From the NCBI GenBank assembly GCA_011032825.1, contig JAADJZ010000005.1, positions 997,001 to 1,061,000 on the forward strand: DNA of 64,000 nt. The letters run 5' to 3'. The stretch is from Massariosphaeria phaeospora (lineage: Eukaryota; Ascomycota; Dothideomycetes; Pleosporales). This document shows positions 22,485-35,042 of the stretch, in pieces (positions within the stretch are counted from its first letter, which is position 1; every line of letters begins with the position of its first letter). Both the position numbers and the translations under genes were made by a program. The notes beneath the pieces were generated by a model that saw only the letters and a program-made list of their open reading frames with translations, made no database searches and was not told the DNA's origin.

Positions 22485-23330
22485 ATGTCGCTAGCTCGCG
22501 CCGTCACCAAGCGCATGAAGCGGACAGACGCTTCAAGCCCCTCCTCGCCACTGCAACGCACCCAGAGTATGAAGAACCCAGCGCTGCAGATTGACCGTGC
22601 CAAAATCTCCTCACCCGTGGCATTGATTTCGACAACCAACATGCTCTCATACAATGCCCCGGACATTGCTACCTTGCGGCACCCTTCATCCTCGACGTCT
22701 TCGACTCACTCTGCCGACGACTCAGACAACACCGTCTCGACCCGTCGAAGCCGCTCTTCTTCCCATGGTTCCCGAGACACCCTCACCGACGCCTCTTCAG
22801 TAGAAGGATCGCCAACTACGCCTACGCCAAACCATCTCTCTGCTTATTTCTCCGCTTCTGGCAGAGGTCCGCGCAAATCAGCCTCATCAGGAAACCTCCA
22901 GCAGCTCAAGGAAGAACCTGTAGAGACTGTACCTGCCATCCCCGAAAGGGCTCTGTCGCACAGCAAGCGCGCTCACGAACGTCTGGCCCAGAAGAGATCC
23001 CTGCAAAACATCCACCCACGCCGTAGCATGAACTCGGATCGATCATCTCGCGAACACCGATCTTCCGTCGATATGTTCACCTCCACCATCCAGGAGGAGA
23101 CGCCAGAGGTCCACCCCTTCGGCAAAGAGCTGGAGCAACTGAACGAAGTGGCCGAGGAGTTCGGCGGTGCAGTCCGCAGCGCTGAGTACGAAGCGGACAT
23201 TGCTCTCATCCGTGAGCAGAACCTCGCTCAATTTTGCGCTGCCGAGTACATTGCGGAAATTCAACCTCTCTTCAGCAAGATGTTCGGCATTCCGCATACA
23301 CCAGCTCCCGCTCCCTTGGCTTGGATATGA
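22485..23330 (+). CDS. Ser-rich conserved-looking fungal protein, unknown function
   Basis: Single exon of 281 residues, not recognised. The first ~200 residues are Ser/Thr/Arg-rich and probably disordered, with many Ser-Pro sites (ASSPSSP, GSPTTPTP), suggesting regulation by phosphorylation. The C-terminal ~70 residues look folded: FGKELEQLNEVAEEFGGAVRS, EYEADIALIREQNLAQF and AAEYIAEIQPLFSKMFG form likely amphipathic helices. There is no signal peptide or membrane segment. Its unusually long C/T-rich upstream region (>700 bp) hints at translational or complex transcriptional control. Function cannot be inferred. Confidence 0.7.
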   Translation: MSLARAVTKRMKRTDASSPSSPLQRTQSMKNPALQIDRAKISSPVALISTTNMLSYNAPDIATLRHPSSSTSSTHSADDSDNTVSTRRSRSSSHGSRDTLTDASSVEGSPTTPTPNHLSAYFSASGRGPRKSASSGNLQQLKEEPVETVPAIPERALSHSKRAHERLAQKRSLQNIHPRRSMNSDRSSREHRSSVDMFTSTIQEETPEVHPFGKELEQLNEVAEEFGGAVRSAEYEADIALIREQNLAQFCAAEYIAEIQPLFSKMFGIPHTPAPAPLAWI

Positions 23331-24421
23331 CCAACAGCGGACTGCGCCCACCGAGATCAATCTTCCTATCGTCAGCACATCTAGTCCTTTCTTTGCCAGA
23401 CCAGATACCTTAGACGATCATTCAGTGTATATATTCTTACTGGCTTCATTCATTCTCTCACATAATTACCTACTCCACTGTCACGCCGGCATACAGGCGT
23501 TTCTGGACCAAAACATCTCTTATCTGTCTGTCATCCCGGAAGGTTACCGGCCAGCACCCCAGGGGGCGTTTGCGGCCCCATACTATCTTTTACAATGTCT
23601 TATCTGTATACGAGTTACTGGGCGGTTGTCGATGATGCGAAGGACGGTGCATCTGAATCTGTAATGAACAGAGTGGAATGCGAAGGCACGGATTGGACGA
23701 TTGATCTAGATCAGAAATACCATATCATACAACTATCTATCATCGCCCAGATGTGACCTACTAATGATGCTGCCGAGTCAAAGACGAAAGTATGATTATC
23801 CTACTACGTCTCACAATACCCATCTGCAGGCCTTCCTATGCAGTGCAACTAAAGCGAGACTCATTACACGAGCCCGAAACCAGTCCTAAACCCACCAAAA
23901 CATCCCCTTCACCAAAAGCTGACCGCATGTATCACATCTCGCATTACCCTGTATAACCATCACACATCCGAATCTCAGCTCACTCACCCCGTACAGGCCC
24001 ACTATCCTCTACCACACCGAGCGCGAGACAGCCAGCCTGGACATGGAAGGTGGTATTTTTGGTCAGCAGATTGCTCCAGATCGACGCACTTCCTAGGTCC
24101 GGCATGTGCGTAGAGTGCCACGGCGGCGGCAGTTGACGAGCTCCGGCTGCAGGGCTGCATTTAGGGCAGCGGTACCGCATCCGCATGTGTTGCGTGTGAT
24201 TGATTGATTGATTGATAGATACATTAGATGGGGGAAGTGGGGGAAGTGGGGGTGGTCAATCTATCCCCGGACCCTGGTCGGATGTGATTGGGTAGCCGTC
24301 GGCGAGCGGAGAATAGTGTCTGCGGAACCGGGGTCTTGGGAGACAACTTTTGATGCTGGAAGCTGGTTTCGAGACGCCGAATTGTCGAGTCGCCGCATCT
24401 ACACCCACACTCATACGCACA
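23331..24421. other. intergenic, with short tandem repeats
   Basis: No gene is seen. Near 24198-24220 there is a short (GATT)n run, followed by three GGGGGAAGTG-like units at about 24230-24253, a plausible promoter-proximal microsatellite upstream of the mL54 gene. Confidence 0.5.
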
Positions 24422-25235
24422 ATGATCTGCCGCTCCTGTATCCGCGCCGCGTCTCGCCCTCATCTGCGCTCCTCCGCGTCCCCCAGACCACTTCAACCAA
24501 CCCCAACTCGCCTCCTCACCACCACCACCACCCTCCACAACGCAACCCCCATCTCCGCCAACACCGCCACGCAAACCGTCAGCCGGCAAGGCGTGCCCGG
24601 CTCCTCGAACCCACCACCAGCCGCAACCTCGACGTCCGCCGCGCAGCCCTTCAGCGCGCCGCTCACCCCCTCCGCAAAGAAACAAGCACCCGTATCATCC
24701 ACGAAACCCACGCCGCTGGTCAAGAGCTCCGTCCCCGCCGGCACGCCGCTCAAAGGCCTGAATTTTTTAAAGAACCAGACGGACCCCGTGGCGCTGGAGG
24801 ACAGCGAGTATCCCACGTGGCTGTGGACCATCCTCGAGAAGCAGGAGAGCAAGGCCGAGGCCGGGGGTGCTGGCGATTTGTTCTGTATGTTGCTCCTCGC
24901 GTTTGCCCCGTACACATCACATTACACAGCCCGCAGCTTCAGCGCGCTTCTAGTCTGGTCTTTGGTGGTCAATTTTGCTAACTCAGCGTCTAGCCAAATC
25001 CAAGAAACAGCGCCGTGTGGCCGCCAAACGGCTCCGCAAGGAATTGCTCGCGAACCCCGGGATGCTGGCTCGCAAGGTGCCGATTTACGAACAAACGGTT
25101 GATTTGCCGGCTGGCGACGGAACGTTGGAGGGCGCGGTCAAGGCGGCGAGCGCAAGGGAAGAGTTGACCAAGGCTATGAGGACGAAGCGAAGGGGCACGA
25201 TTAAGGAGGCAAACTTCCTGAAGGCTATGGGGTAG
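24422..25235 (+). CDS. mitochondrial ribosomal protein mL54
   Basis: Exons 24422-24884 and 24994-25235 (109-nt intron, GTATGT..TCTAG) give 234 residues. mL54 (yeast Mrpl37) is a large-subunit protein of the mitoribosome. The Arg-rich N-terminus [16 protein letters not shown] is a typical matrix-targeting sequence; a long Thr/Pro/Ala linker leads to the family signature [28 protein letters not shown], and the intron splits this from a basic C-terminus [18 protein letters not shown]. The protein is longer than the yeast one mainly through the linker. It is convergent with the membrane hydrolase gene downstream. Confidence 0.9.
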
Positions 25236-25610
25236 ATGATGGATGTTTGGGGATGTGAGTTTCTACTGTGAATAGTATTCTACATTCTGCGATGACGGCT
25301 ACAGATGTGTTCTATGTATACTATGTATACGATTCGAAGCGAGGCGTTTTTCAATGGCTCGAGTCTTGAGTGTCACATGCAAGCATCCTCTCTCTCGTGC
25401 CTCTGTCATTGCCGATTATTGACCATGCATTATACAAGCTATTAAATTCGATCTGATGTATGTACTATTGAGAAAAGTATACCGAAATCCTGCAGACGCC
25501 TTGCGTGGTTTTGTGCTAACAAGTTGAAGCTCGATAAAAGAACAGGACAGGAAGAAGGAACCCTGCTGAAAACCTGGCACTGTACAAACACTTTCACGAA
25601 ATCATCTGTC
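25236..25610. other. intergenic between convergent genes, no gene seen
   Basis: Shared 3' region of the mL54 and DUF2417 genes; A+T-rich, with nothing else visible. Confidence 0.5.
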
Positions 25611-27309
25611 TTACTCCGCATCGATCGGAGGGAGGTTTGCCTTTGCAGCGGCTTTAACCAATTTCTTCAAGCTCTTTTCCATCATGGACCTGCCTTCCAA
25701 TGTCCGCCAGACTTGATGCGGTGCCTGGGGCATCTCCCATGCAACTAAGTTGTCCGTCAAGGTTGTCAGGTCCTTCTGTTTACGCTCCCATTCCTCATCA
25801 GTGCGGCACTTTTCCTTGGAGCTGATGATAACAAGCGGGGTGTCTGCGCTTTGGATATTTCTGGACGAAGACACTTCGTTCTTGGAGAGCGAGTCGGCAA
25901 CCAGATTCTCTTGAAGCTGTGCTTTGATGTACTTGCCGGATTGGTAGGCGTTGCGGCCATAAACACGGTCTTCACGGGTCCGACCTTTGAACAAAGCGCC
26001 ACCAAGACGCTCGATGCCAAGTGGAGAGATAATGCCCCAAGCCCAGAGGTAGAAACCACGTGTGGGGCTAGCGATGCGATGTAACAAGTCCTCGTGGAGC
26101 GGATCGACAAGCATGATGCCAGTGACTTGCTTCACATGGCGAGCGCTGAAGATTCGACTGACGATACTGCCGGTGCCAGCTGCTACTAGGATCCATGGGC
26201 CCTCTTCTCCGGCTTTTGCGAGGGCTTCGGACAAAGCATCTGCGGACATACCAGCAGAATGAGGAGAAGGAGCATTGTCGGACCACGCATAACCCGGACG
26301 GTCCCAGTAGCAGAATCGATCAATTGTACCGTTTTGGTAGGCGGCGTACGCCCAGTGCTCGAAGTCGTACTCGGACGGGTCCTCGCCCGCTTCAAGCATG
26401 ATGGTTGGGTACTTATTACCGTGCGTGTCTGTCACGTTGCCTACGCAGGCGAGGTGGACGGCGTATTTATCACCATCAACAAGAATGCGGTCCCCATACA
26501 TTTTGAGTGTGGAATCGCGAGCACGAATGGCGAGGGTACTGGTCATCAGAACGGTGATGATGATGAAAAGGACCGTGAGTATTGTAGCAAGAAGGACAGC
26601 CAGCCATTCTTTGAGTGTGCGTCTGGTCTCGGGTCGACCGGTGAGACGCTCTTCCTCCTCCTTCTTGCCCCAGGCTACGACGCGATCGGTTATAACACAC
26701 CATACTCCGATCACGAAAGCCCAGATGACAGAGGCGATGCCGACCCAGCCCTCCTCTAATCGTATGCGGGGGACCGCCAGGATTATGATCATGTCAATGG
26801 CAAGCAGCCCTGCGGTGATCGCGAGAGTGATTCGCAAGGCTTTTGCTGGTACGGCGAAGAAGATTATAGCGACGAGTAAATTGCCGATGGTCAAAGAGGT
26901 GTAGGCGAAGTCGAAGAAGCCCGACCCGCGTGTGTGTAGGCCCGGCGGCGACACAAAGATGGAAACGAATAGCAACACCCACCACAAGAAAGATATCATG
27001 AGGAAGAGCACGGTGAAGGTTCGGAGGAATCGGACGGACCAGAGATTGTAAGGGGACACCTAACAATAGTAGTCAGTATCTCGAGAGGCTCAATATGGGC
27101 ATGAAATACTGGATACTTACTGCTGGATCATCCGGGGCAAGGTAACCGTCTGAGTTGGGCGGCCTCGACGGGTTGTTGAGTAGTCTCGTCCTCTCAGTTG
27201 GCTCGTCTCGCGAGTTTCTCCCTTGCGTGTTTCCACTTGAGGAGTGGTCCTCTTGCACGCCCTCATCACCATCTTGGCGGTCTTTCTTTGATCCCCACAA
27301 GCTAGACAT
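25611..27309 (-). CDS. DUF2417-type integral membrane alpha/beta-hydrolase protein
   Basis: Exons 25611-27059 and 27121-27309 (61-nt intron, GTAAGT..TGTTAG) give 545 residues. A polar, Ser/Asp-rich N-terminus is followed by about six membrane helices (for example FTVLFLMISFLWWVLLFVSI, LLVAIIFFAV, LAITAGLLAIDMIIILAV, IASVIWAFVIGVWCVI, LAVLLATILTVLFIIITVLM), then a soluble domain with ILVAAGTGSIVSRIFSA at the nucleophile elbow, MLVDPLHEDLL and a late APHQVW His motif. This matches the fungal DUF2417/membrane-hydrolase proteins, often annotated as mitochondrial integral membrane proteins. The elbow reads G-T-G-S rather than GxSxG, so catalysis is uncertain. Confidence 0.78.
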
Positions 27310-27989
27310 GCTGAGCTCGAGTAAGGCGAGCTGGAGATGGAGAGCTTGGAAGAGCAAGCGAAGCTCTCTACCAGCGTCGCAAATCTGGAGTAATTAAGCA
27401 ACAAAGGGACAGGTGAAATAGGATGGAGTCTCCGGGTGCTGGAGAGGTTGGTGTCGAGGGGCGCGAGCTATGTGCGCGATGGCGCGCTAACACTTTAGAT
27501 CGACGTCATGGTCTTGTGAAGGCTTCTGGCTGGTGCATCGCGTTCTAGATCGGGCGAGATCGGCACGAAATCCATCGATATTCGATCCCGTATCTCGCAT
27601 ATCTCTCAGAGCCAGGATTGAACTTCAACGGAGAGCAGATTCCTTCGTGCCAAGAGTGTATTCTAGACCCACGGTCGGTCAGTCCGTATGTGCCACCTCA
27701 CAACCCACTCGTCGCCTCCATGCTAGAGAACAACGAATTGATTCACTCACTTGAAAACCAACTTCTGTACTACATGCTGCTAAGCTTCCCGGTATTTGGG
27801 TAGAGACTTCTGTCGCTCCCACTGCTGGGCCATTACGTCATCGCGCTAAGTTCGAAGCTAGGTAAGCATCCCACTTCCACCACAGGACCACCCCACCCGA
27901 TGCAACCAGCTTGCTATCGGAAAGCCGCAGCTTTGGGAGACTTGGTATCAAAGCCCTTTTAGCCAATCGAGTCTTAGTCTGCCTTCACA
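27310..27989. other. divergent promoter region, no gene seen
   Basis: Lies between the divergent DUF2417 and methylesterase genes. Short plus-strand frames at 27533-27803 overlap in two registers and lack recognised features. Confidence 0.5.
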
Positions 27990-29163
27990 ATGTCCGACCT
28001 GGCCAAAACGTTCGCAAAAACCAAGCTTGCCGCGCTACCGCCGGAGCCACCCCTCCCAGAAGAAGAAGATGATTCCTCGTCCGCAAGTTCCATGTCCAGT
28101 ACCGGCACCATAATTCCTACATCGTCCCAAAGGTCCGCCCCGGCCCTACACTGGTCCGACTATTTCTCTCAGGAGTTCTTTCTGGAACGACCGTTCCAAT
28201 CTCCCAATATCAATCATGCGAAGTTTCACGTCTATGTTACGCCGCCTAGTTCTGCAACTGCGCCTCTCCTAGTGCTTCATCATGGTGCTGGAAGCACTGC
28301 GCTGAGCTTTGCACTATTCGCAAAAGAGATTAGGAAAGCACTACCCGATGCAGGAGTTCTGGCAGTCGAAGCTAGGGATCATGGGAGTGTAGTTTGGGAT
28401 CCGCAAGGGAAGGTTGACAATAACTTCTCTATTGATGCACTCAGCCAAGATCTTTTTGATATGCTACTTCTCACTCAAGCGCGGATGAGTTGGAAAGAAC
28501 TACCTCCGATTGTCCTTATTGGCCATAGCTTGGGCGGAGCTGTGGTCACGGATGCGGCAAACAAAGGGTTCCTGGGGAAAAAACTACTTGGTTATGGGGT
28601 GATAGATGTGGTCGAGGGCTCAGCTATGGACGCTTTAAAACATATGCAGACATATCTATCGAATCGACCGAACACGTTCCCGACTTTGGAAGCCGCCGTT
28701 GAATGGCATATTCGGACCAGAACCTTGAGAAACCCACAGTCTGCTAGGGCAAGTGTTCCAAGCTTACTGCTACAAACACCCGAAGACAGGTGGACGTGGA
28801 GAACGAACCTCTCTGATACGGAACCCTTCTGGACGGACTGGTTTACCGGAATGAGTTCAAAGTTTCTAGGTGGGAAAGGGGCAAAATTGCTCATACTTGC
28901 TGGGACCGATCGACTAGACACAGAGTTAATGATAGGGCAGATGCAGGGTACGTCTCATACACTTAACATTATGCGTATTCGTCTGATATACTTTAGGTAA
29001 ATTCCAGCTTCAGGTCTTCCCTGCTGCTGGTCATTTCGTACAAGAGGACCAACCCGAGAAGACTGCAGAGGTCGTGGCTGAGTTTGTTAAACGGAATGAC
29101 CGCAGCACATTAATCCTTCCGCCGAAAGTCTCGGATCTTCTTGCCCAGGGCAAGAAAGTCTGA
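27990..29163 (+). CDS. ppe1: protein phosphatase methylesterase 1 (PP2A demethylase)
   Basis: Exons 27990-28947 and 28997-29163 (49-nt intron, GTACGT..TTTAG) give 374 residues. The enzyme removes the C-terminal methyl ester from the PP2A catalytic subunit. After an acidic N-terminal tail, WSDYFSQEFFLE opens the alpha/beta-hydrolase fold; LLVLHHGAGSTALSF forms the oxyanion region, IGHSLGGAV the nucleophile elbow (Ser about 177), VVEGSAMDAL the lid segment and FPAAGHFVQEDQP the catalytic His. These are diagnostic of PME-1. Length matches fungal homologues. The last exon ends with a basic tail LLAQGKKV. Confidence 0.93.
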
Positions 29164-29351
29164 ACGTGCGTCTTTCAATGGTATCCGCCATGAACTAACC
29201 ACCATAGATAGAAAGGGAGATGAAAGGCAAGCTCCCATCATCTGCAGTCTTTAATCATCTTCTGAGTCACTTGTGCTAGGATCCTCTGCCGAAGTCGCAT
29301 TAGTCCAGTCTCACTGTCCCAACAAATCGAGAAACCCAGGATCGAACGGGA

Positions 29352-30382
29352 TCATGACATGGCGGTATCCTGATCTGTGCGATCATCCGTTCCCCCTTCG
29401 CCTTTTGGCTTATGCTTCCGCTTCCTCTTACGCTTTCCCGATTCTCCGTCATCTAGTGTAGAGGCTCCATGCGTATCCGCTGCGGGAGAAGAGGGGCGGT
29501 TTGGTTCCATCGTTTTGATATTACTCGTTTTGTCATGCAGCTCAGATGGTGCCGCCTTCGATTGCTTGGCCTTCTTTATACTGAGCGGATTGGGACCTTT
29601 GGGACCCTTCGCTCGCTTCTTCGCCTCGGGTTTAGCGACTGCACCAGCTTGCTCAATGGGGATACGTTCATGTTCCAGTCCGCTATCTTTATCCTCGCGC
29701 TTTCGTTTCTGGCCTGCACTTGCACTTCGTTGTCCCTTAAGTCCTGCCTTGAACTTGGACTTTTCTTCTCGATCCCGTACCTCTAGACTAGCGGTAGGCA
29801 TGGGCTCCAAGATCATGACGGACTTGTAGATGTATATGAGGGGAACACCGGGCGTTTGCCTGAAATATGACCTCACTTCGATATCGTCAGAAGACACCAC
29901 ATAGCGATGCTTGTTTGTGCTGCCGAGAACGCTGGATAGGCACTCGAGGGATGACAATGGTTGCTCGAGCTCGTGGTGATTACAACGGCGACGTTCGTAA
30001 CTTTTAGCCTCGTGGATTAGCGCATCGTTCTTAGGGACCGCGTTGTAGAGGTGTCGGATGCAGCACTGCGTTATCACTGAACTAAATTAGCCCTCGTTCG
30101 CTGCTTCACAGCTATGATGTGCACGTCGCAATGAGGGACATACTCGGCTTGACCTTGCCCTGTAAGACACCCTCCAGGCGCGAAACGAGGTCGATACTGA
30201 ATCTTGCTGCATCTTCCAGCACACTCGAGTCCAAGAGCACCTGGTATGGTTCCCGGAAGCCGAAGTGCAGCTGGTAGGCCTGCATCAGTTTCCGGTAGCT
30301 AACAGCTGTTAGTGGAGCTCTGCGAAGCGGCCTGGACCTTGCTGAGAGAGACTACGCACTTTTTGGAGCGTTTGAGGCGCAT
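29352..30382 (-). CDS. utp23: Utp23-like PIN-domain rRNA-processing factor
   Basis: Exons 29352-30076, 30144-30298 and 30360-30382 give 300 residues. The first exon is only 23 nt and codes MRLKRSK; its GTGCGT donor and the CAG acceptor of exon 3 are the ones that restore the family sequence YRKLMQAYQLHFGFREPYQVLLDSS and GKVKPMITQCCIRHLY. Utp23 is an SSU-processome component needed for early 18S pre-rRNA cleavage and release of snR30. The PIN-like fold with CCHC zinc residues (QCCIRH..RRRCNHHE) spans residues 1-150, and the rest is Lys/Arg-rich, as expected for a nucleolar protein. A short spacer separates it from the convergent methylesterase gene. Confidence 0.9.
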
Positions 30383-30711
30383 CTTGACGAGGCTAGTCTT
30401 CAAGACGCTGCGACGCGGGTTCTGGGAGACGGTTGTAGGTGGAATGCGGGCAGTGGAATTTGGGGTCGCAACTTTTTCTCGGAACCTTGGAACCCTAGTG
30501 ATCGACTGGCCCGTGCGTTGGATGCGGAGTGTTGCGGCGGTGGATCATGGATGACTGCGCACCTCCGCTTTGTCTGCTCATGCCAACCGCACGCACCGCT
30601 GGCAGAGGCTGTAAATAGGCCAGTACTCTAGCCTCTCCCCCGCACTAGTTTCTCAGTTTGTTTTCTGGTTTCTTCGCTTCCGCCACTCGATGCGTCGCAT
30701 CTAGCTCAACT
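30383..30711. other. divergent promoter region, no gene seen
   Basis: Lies between utp23 and the DUF726 gene; no feature beyond expected promoter sequence. Confidence 0.4.
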
Positions 30712-33700
30712 ATGCCGAACGAGTCCGCATCCGGGCCCCCTCCTGAGTCGAAAAATACCGACAGCGCGACGCAACCAAGTGAGCGGAAGCCCGAGATTGA
30801 ACATGACGATTTTGGGCTGCCCATACGTAAAGCGCGGCCGAGAACGCCCCTCCATGAATCCGACTCGGACGAGGAGTTCGCGGATGCGGTAGGCTCGAAG
30901 TCAGCGAGCCAGGAGAAGATTGTACTGCCGGAGCAAAGCACCGCGAGTGATCGTGCGCCTCAAGATGCGCCAACGAAAGTTGGAGAGCAGGAGGGCACAA
31001 CTCCGATGAGCAATGGGCTGGTGGGTGCGCAGGAGGCCGAGCGTCAGCAGCACGAGCAAGAGCCTGCTAAACCAGAGCAAAAGGAGGAACGCAAGTCAAT
31101 AGCTGCTAAGCGCACCAGTATAGTTACAGGGAATAAACATGCTCACCAGCATTCTGTCGTTTCCGAATACTCCCATCAGCAGCTCGCTCCTGAAACCCAC
31201 AAAGACGACGAAGTGAAGAAAGACGGCGATGAGTGGCAGACAATGCCTGCATACGCCCGATATGACATGTACGATGACGACAATAAGCTCATTGCGAAAG
31301 AGAATACGGAAGAGTTGGCAGACATGAGCGGCTATGCAAACGTGGGAGGCGCTGCGAAGGGCTATACCCGGGTGACCATGGACGATGATGTTGAGTCACA
31401 GACCAGCATGGATGACAATACGGCCTATCTGTTCAAGGAGACGGGGGGAAGTAACGCGCTCCTCGACGACGATGACGAGGCAGCCCGCGATCCACTTTCA
31501 CAAATGCAAACAACAAAGAACATCCTCACGGAGGGACAGCGGATAGCCTATGTTAGCCTGGTACGACTTGCTATGCTAGAAATGGAGGCCAAGTCGAACG
31601 AGTTCGAGCGAAACAGGAACACCAGGAAAATCGTGGATCTCTTGCAGGAAACGACGAGAATGTGGTCTCAGAAGATGATTGTCCGCCTCTACGCTCATAT
31701 GGAAATTGATGCCCCCGAACAGGTTATGATTGAACAACTCTCACAGCATGGAGTGATTCCGGCGGACTTGACTCCAGCTCTGATGCAGAATGCTCGTGTC
31801 AAGAATCCTGCCGCGGACGAAACAGAGTCGGGAAAGGGGGATTTGGATTCTGCAAGATTGTCTGTATCTTCTCCTCGCCCGGAAGATCAGTCATCCATGT
31901 CTAAATCTGCGTCCTCTCTCAAACTACAAGACCCTCCTGAGACGCCTCCACCACCTCCCTACGAAGATCATCAAGGCGATGATATGCCGGCAGTGCGGAT
32001 GCCCTCGCAGCTACCCGGAACTCAGAGCTTGGATATCGACATTCGATGGACTATACTTTGTGATCTTTTTCTGGTGCTTATTGCCGACTCTGTCTACGAT
32101 GCCCGTTCAAGGCAACTCTTGGAGCAAGTTGGCAAACATCTCAGCGTTGACTGGTTGGAGATTTGCCGCTTTGAGAAGCGCGTGACAGACGCATTAGAGA
32201 TGCAAGAAGAAGCAAATAAGGAGAACTGGAATGAGGACGAGCACATGGAAACTCGGCGCAAGAGAGCCCGAAATAAGCGTATTGCTTTGATGGGTCTTGC
32301 TACCGTCGGAGGAAGTCTTGTCATTGGCCTGTCTGCAGGTCTTCTCGCACCTGTGATTGGCGCTGGGCTTGCTGCTGGATTCACGACGATTGGTGTGGCC
32401 GGGACAGGCGGCTTTCTAGCAGGTGCTGGTGGTGCCGCGATCATCACGACGACTGGTGTCCTAAGTGGTGGCACAGTTGCTGTTAGAGCAGCTAATAGAC
32501 GAACCGGAGCTGTTACAACGTTCGAATATCGTCCGTTACACAACAACAAACGAGTCAATCTTATAGTCACAGTGGCTGGATGGATGAACGGCAAGATCGA
32601 TGATATTCGACTACCCTATAGTACAGTTGATCCCATCATGGGTGACATATACTCTATCCTTTGGGAGCCTGAAATGTTGCAAAGCATGGGTCAAACCATC
32701 AACATACTAGCGACGGAGGTCAGATCTGTTATGAACAGAACGTAATCACGGACTTGCTAACTTGCGATAGGCTCTCACTCAAGGACTTCAAACCGTTCTC
32801 GGCAATACAATTCTCACTCTACTCATGTCAGCTATCCAGCTTCCGGTCGTCTTGACCAAACTTTCTTATCTAATCGATAATCCATGGAGCGTTTCTCAAG
32901 CGCGAGCAGACATGGCTGGTCTCATCCTCGCCGATTCATTAATCGAGCGGAATTTAGGAACACGACCGGTGACGCTCGTCGGGTTCTCGCTAGGGTCCCG
33001 CGTGATTTTCTCGTGCATTAAAGAGTTGGCAAATCGGGGCGCATTTGGCATTGTTCAAAATGTTTATATGTTCGGCACTCCAGTTATTTCGAAAAACGAC
33101 GATTACATTCGGGCTAGGGCTATAATCCCAGGACGTTTCGTGAATGGGTATGCAACTAATGATTGGATCTTGGGTGAGCAGAGTTCCTCCTCATCTTGCC
33201 ACGCACATCTAATACTCCAATAGGATACCTTTTCAGGGCCACAGGAGGAGGTCTCGCAAGGGTAGCAGGTCTTGCAACAGTCGACGTGCCTGGAGTAGAA
33301 AACTATAACGTGACGGAGCTCGTACCTGGTCATATGGCGTACAGAACGGCTATGCCTAAGCTCTTAAGAGAGGTTGGGTGGGTTGTGGAGAGCGACGAGT
33401 TCGCGGAGATCGAAGACCCAGACCCGGAAAATCACCAGGAGAGACAGCGAGAACTCATCAACGAGCTTGAGGAGGCCAGGAAGCAGGTTGAGGAGAAACA
33501 AAAGAAGAAGGGGTTTAGCTTCTGGCGGAAAAAGAAAGCCGAGAAGAAGGAGTGGGAGGTGTACGATGAGAACTCTACTAAACCAACCGCAAAAGAAGGC
33601 GAGAGTGTTGATACTCCGACGGTCCTGTTCGATGTGGATGCCATCAAAGCGGAAGTGGCGGCGCTCTCTGGTGAGCCTATCGAAATTAGGGAAATCAAGT

Positions 33701-34134
33701 CGACCCTGCCGCCTATGAAAATCGACATATCGGCAACCTCACCGAACCCGTATTCCTCGCTACGTGAAACTAAGAGTTACAACGACAGCTTGGTACCGGC
33801 GGCCTCTACTTACAGTGAAGGCTTGGGCATTTCTGATCCTGCCGACGAACTAGTGAAGAAGAAGAGCTTCGAGAATTACGAGGACAATGAGGACGGGGGC
33901 CTGACAATGACGTTCGAGACATCCTTTCAAGAAGCAAACAGCTCCAAATCTACCATCCCCACCTACCAAACTTCCGATATGCCCACGTGGAGCGACAAAC
34001 CTTCAGAGCGGCCACCTTTGAGGTCCGCTTCTACCGACCCCAGTTTGAATCTTGTGCCAGGATACAATGCTTGGACCGACGAGTACGAAGACGAGTTTGG
34101 GAAGGAGAAAGAATTACAGATGACTTTCGAGTAA
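30712..34134 (+). CDS. DUF726/TMCO4-type membrane lipase-like protein (Mil1-like)
   Basis: Exons 30712-32718, 32771-33173 and 33224-34134 give 1,106 residues. The frame extends upstream to 30658 without an ATG, so 30712 is the start. A ~280-residue acidic, Gln/Glu-rich N-terminus precedes a helical region; then a Gly-rich hydrophobic hairpin (MGLATVGGSLVIGLSAG.. to ..IITTTGVLSGGTVAV, about residues 530-590) fits the DUF726 membrane segment, followed by an alpha/beta hydrolase with VTLVGFSLGSRVIF (GxSxG) and a FGTPVIS segment. Yeast Mil1 and human TMCO4 share this layout; Mil1 binds the AP-1 clathrin adaptor, so Golgi/endosome work is possible. The C-terminus adds a coiled coil (ELEEARKQVEEKQKKKGF) and Asp/Glu-rich repeats such as GGLTMTFET and LQMTFE. 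Confidence 0.85.
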
Positions 34135-35042
34135 ATAATTTTTCGCATCCACCGCAGGGCGTTCTTGCTTCGGTGAAGGGGTGGCCATCTCGCCTGTTGC
34201 ATGTTGAGCAAGCATTCATGGTTTGGTGTCTTGGCGTCTATTGTTGTTTATATATTGCATCGCGCCCAGCGACATGTATATTGGGGAGCATCCGTTCTTT
34301 TGTTATAGCCATAACAGTAGATACCATATTCTTAACTCACATAGCAAAGCCTGCAATATCTTGCGTCGTTGCATTCGGTGACTCAACCCAACATGGCGAG
34401 GAGTTTGGGTTGTTCGTAGATGCGCCTAAGAACCTCTAGTGTTCGGAATATACGTCTCGATGTTTCTAACAGAATTAACCTGTACCGTAGATGATGGCTA
34501 TGTACTCACACAGCAACTAGATCCCCCAAGTCTAACCTTCCTATCAGTAGTGGCCGCGTCGTCCCATGTTAATCTCTCTTCCGTCCCATACCGCTCTCTT
34601 CCATCCCATGTCGCGCTCTTCCGTCCCATGTCGCTCTCCAATCCAACCTGCCTAATCGGGCAGGTTCCCGGAAAAGGTGTCGATTACGGACGACGTGAGG
34701 TTGGCTCTCAGTCGGTCCAAGTCTCCATGAATAGCAACGCGCCTGCGTGGCGCAACTCACAGCCACAGCTTGGCGTGCATCCTGGAACTAACCACATCGC
34801 CAGCTCTCCCGGGTCCCGATGCGGTTGCGCGGCATCTCGTCTCACGGGCAAACAATTCTTACCTCTTCTACTTGCCCTCTCCCACGCAATCGCTTCGCAA
34901 GAGACCTAGATTTCATCATTATCACTAGTCGTCACTCGCGATCGTATATCGGCTCCCTGGTAGCATCCTACCCTCAACGCAGCTCCGCACTGCTGTCACA
35001 GCCTCACAAACAGCGCCCGGGTCACCCACAAATACCGGCAAG
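34135..35042. other. intergenic with minisatellite, no gene seen
   Basis: Between the DUF726 and kinase genes. About three imperfect ~20-bp units of CTCTTCCGTCCCATGTCG type occur at 34570-34640. The stretch 34860-35042 is the kinase promoter and leader. Confidence 0.5.
34570..34640. repeat. short imperfect minisatellite, ~20-bp period
   Basis: Successive copies of CTCTTCCGTCCCATGTCG differ by a few substitutions (CCATACCG, CCATCCCATG). The array is non-coding and upstream of the kinase gene. Confidence 0.6.

Noticed and set aside
21748..22494. 248-codon plus-strand frame overlapping the Ser-rich gene start
   Set aside because: It has no ATG at its start, is low-complexity Pro/Ser/Arg and overlaps the ATG at 22485 in another frame; a leader sequence explains it better.
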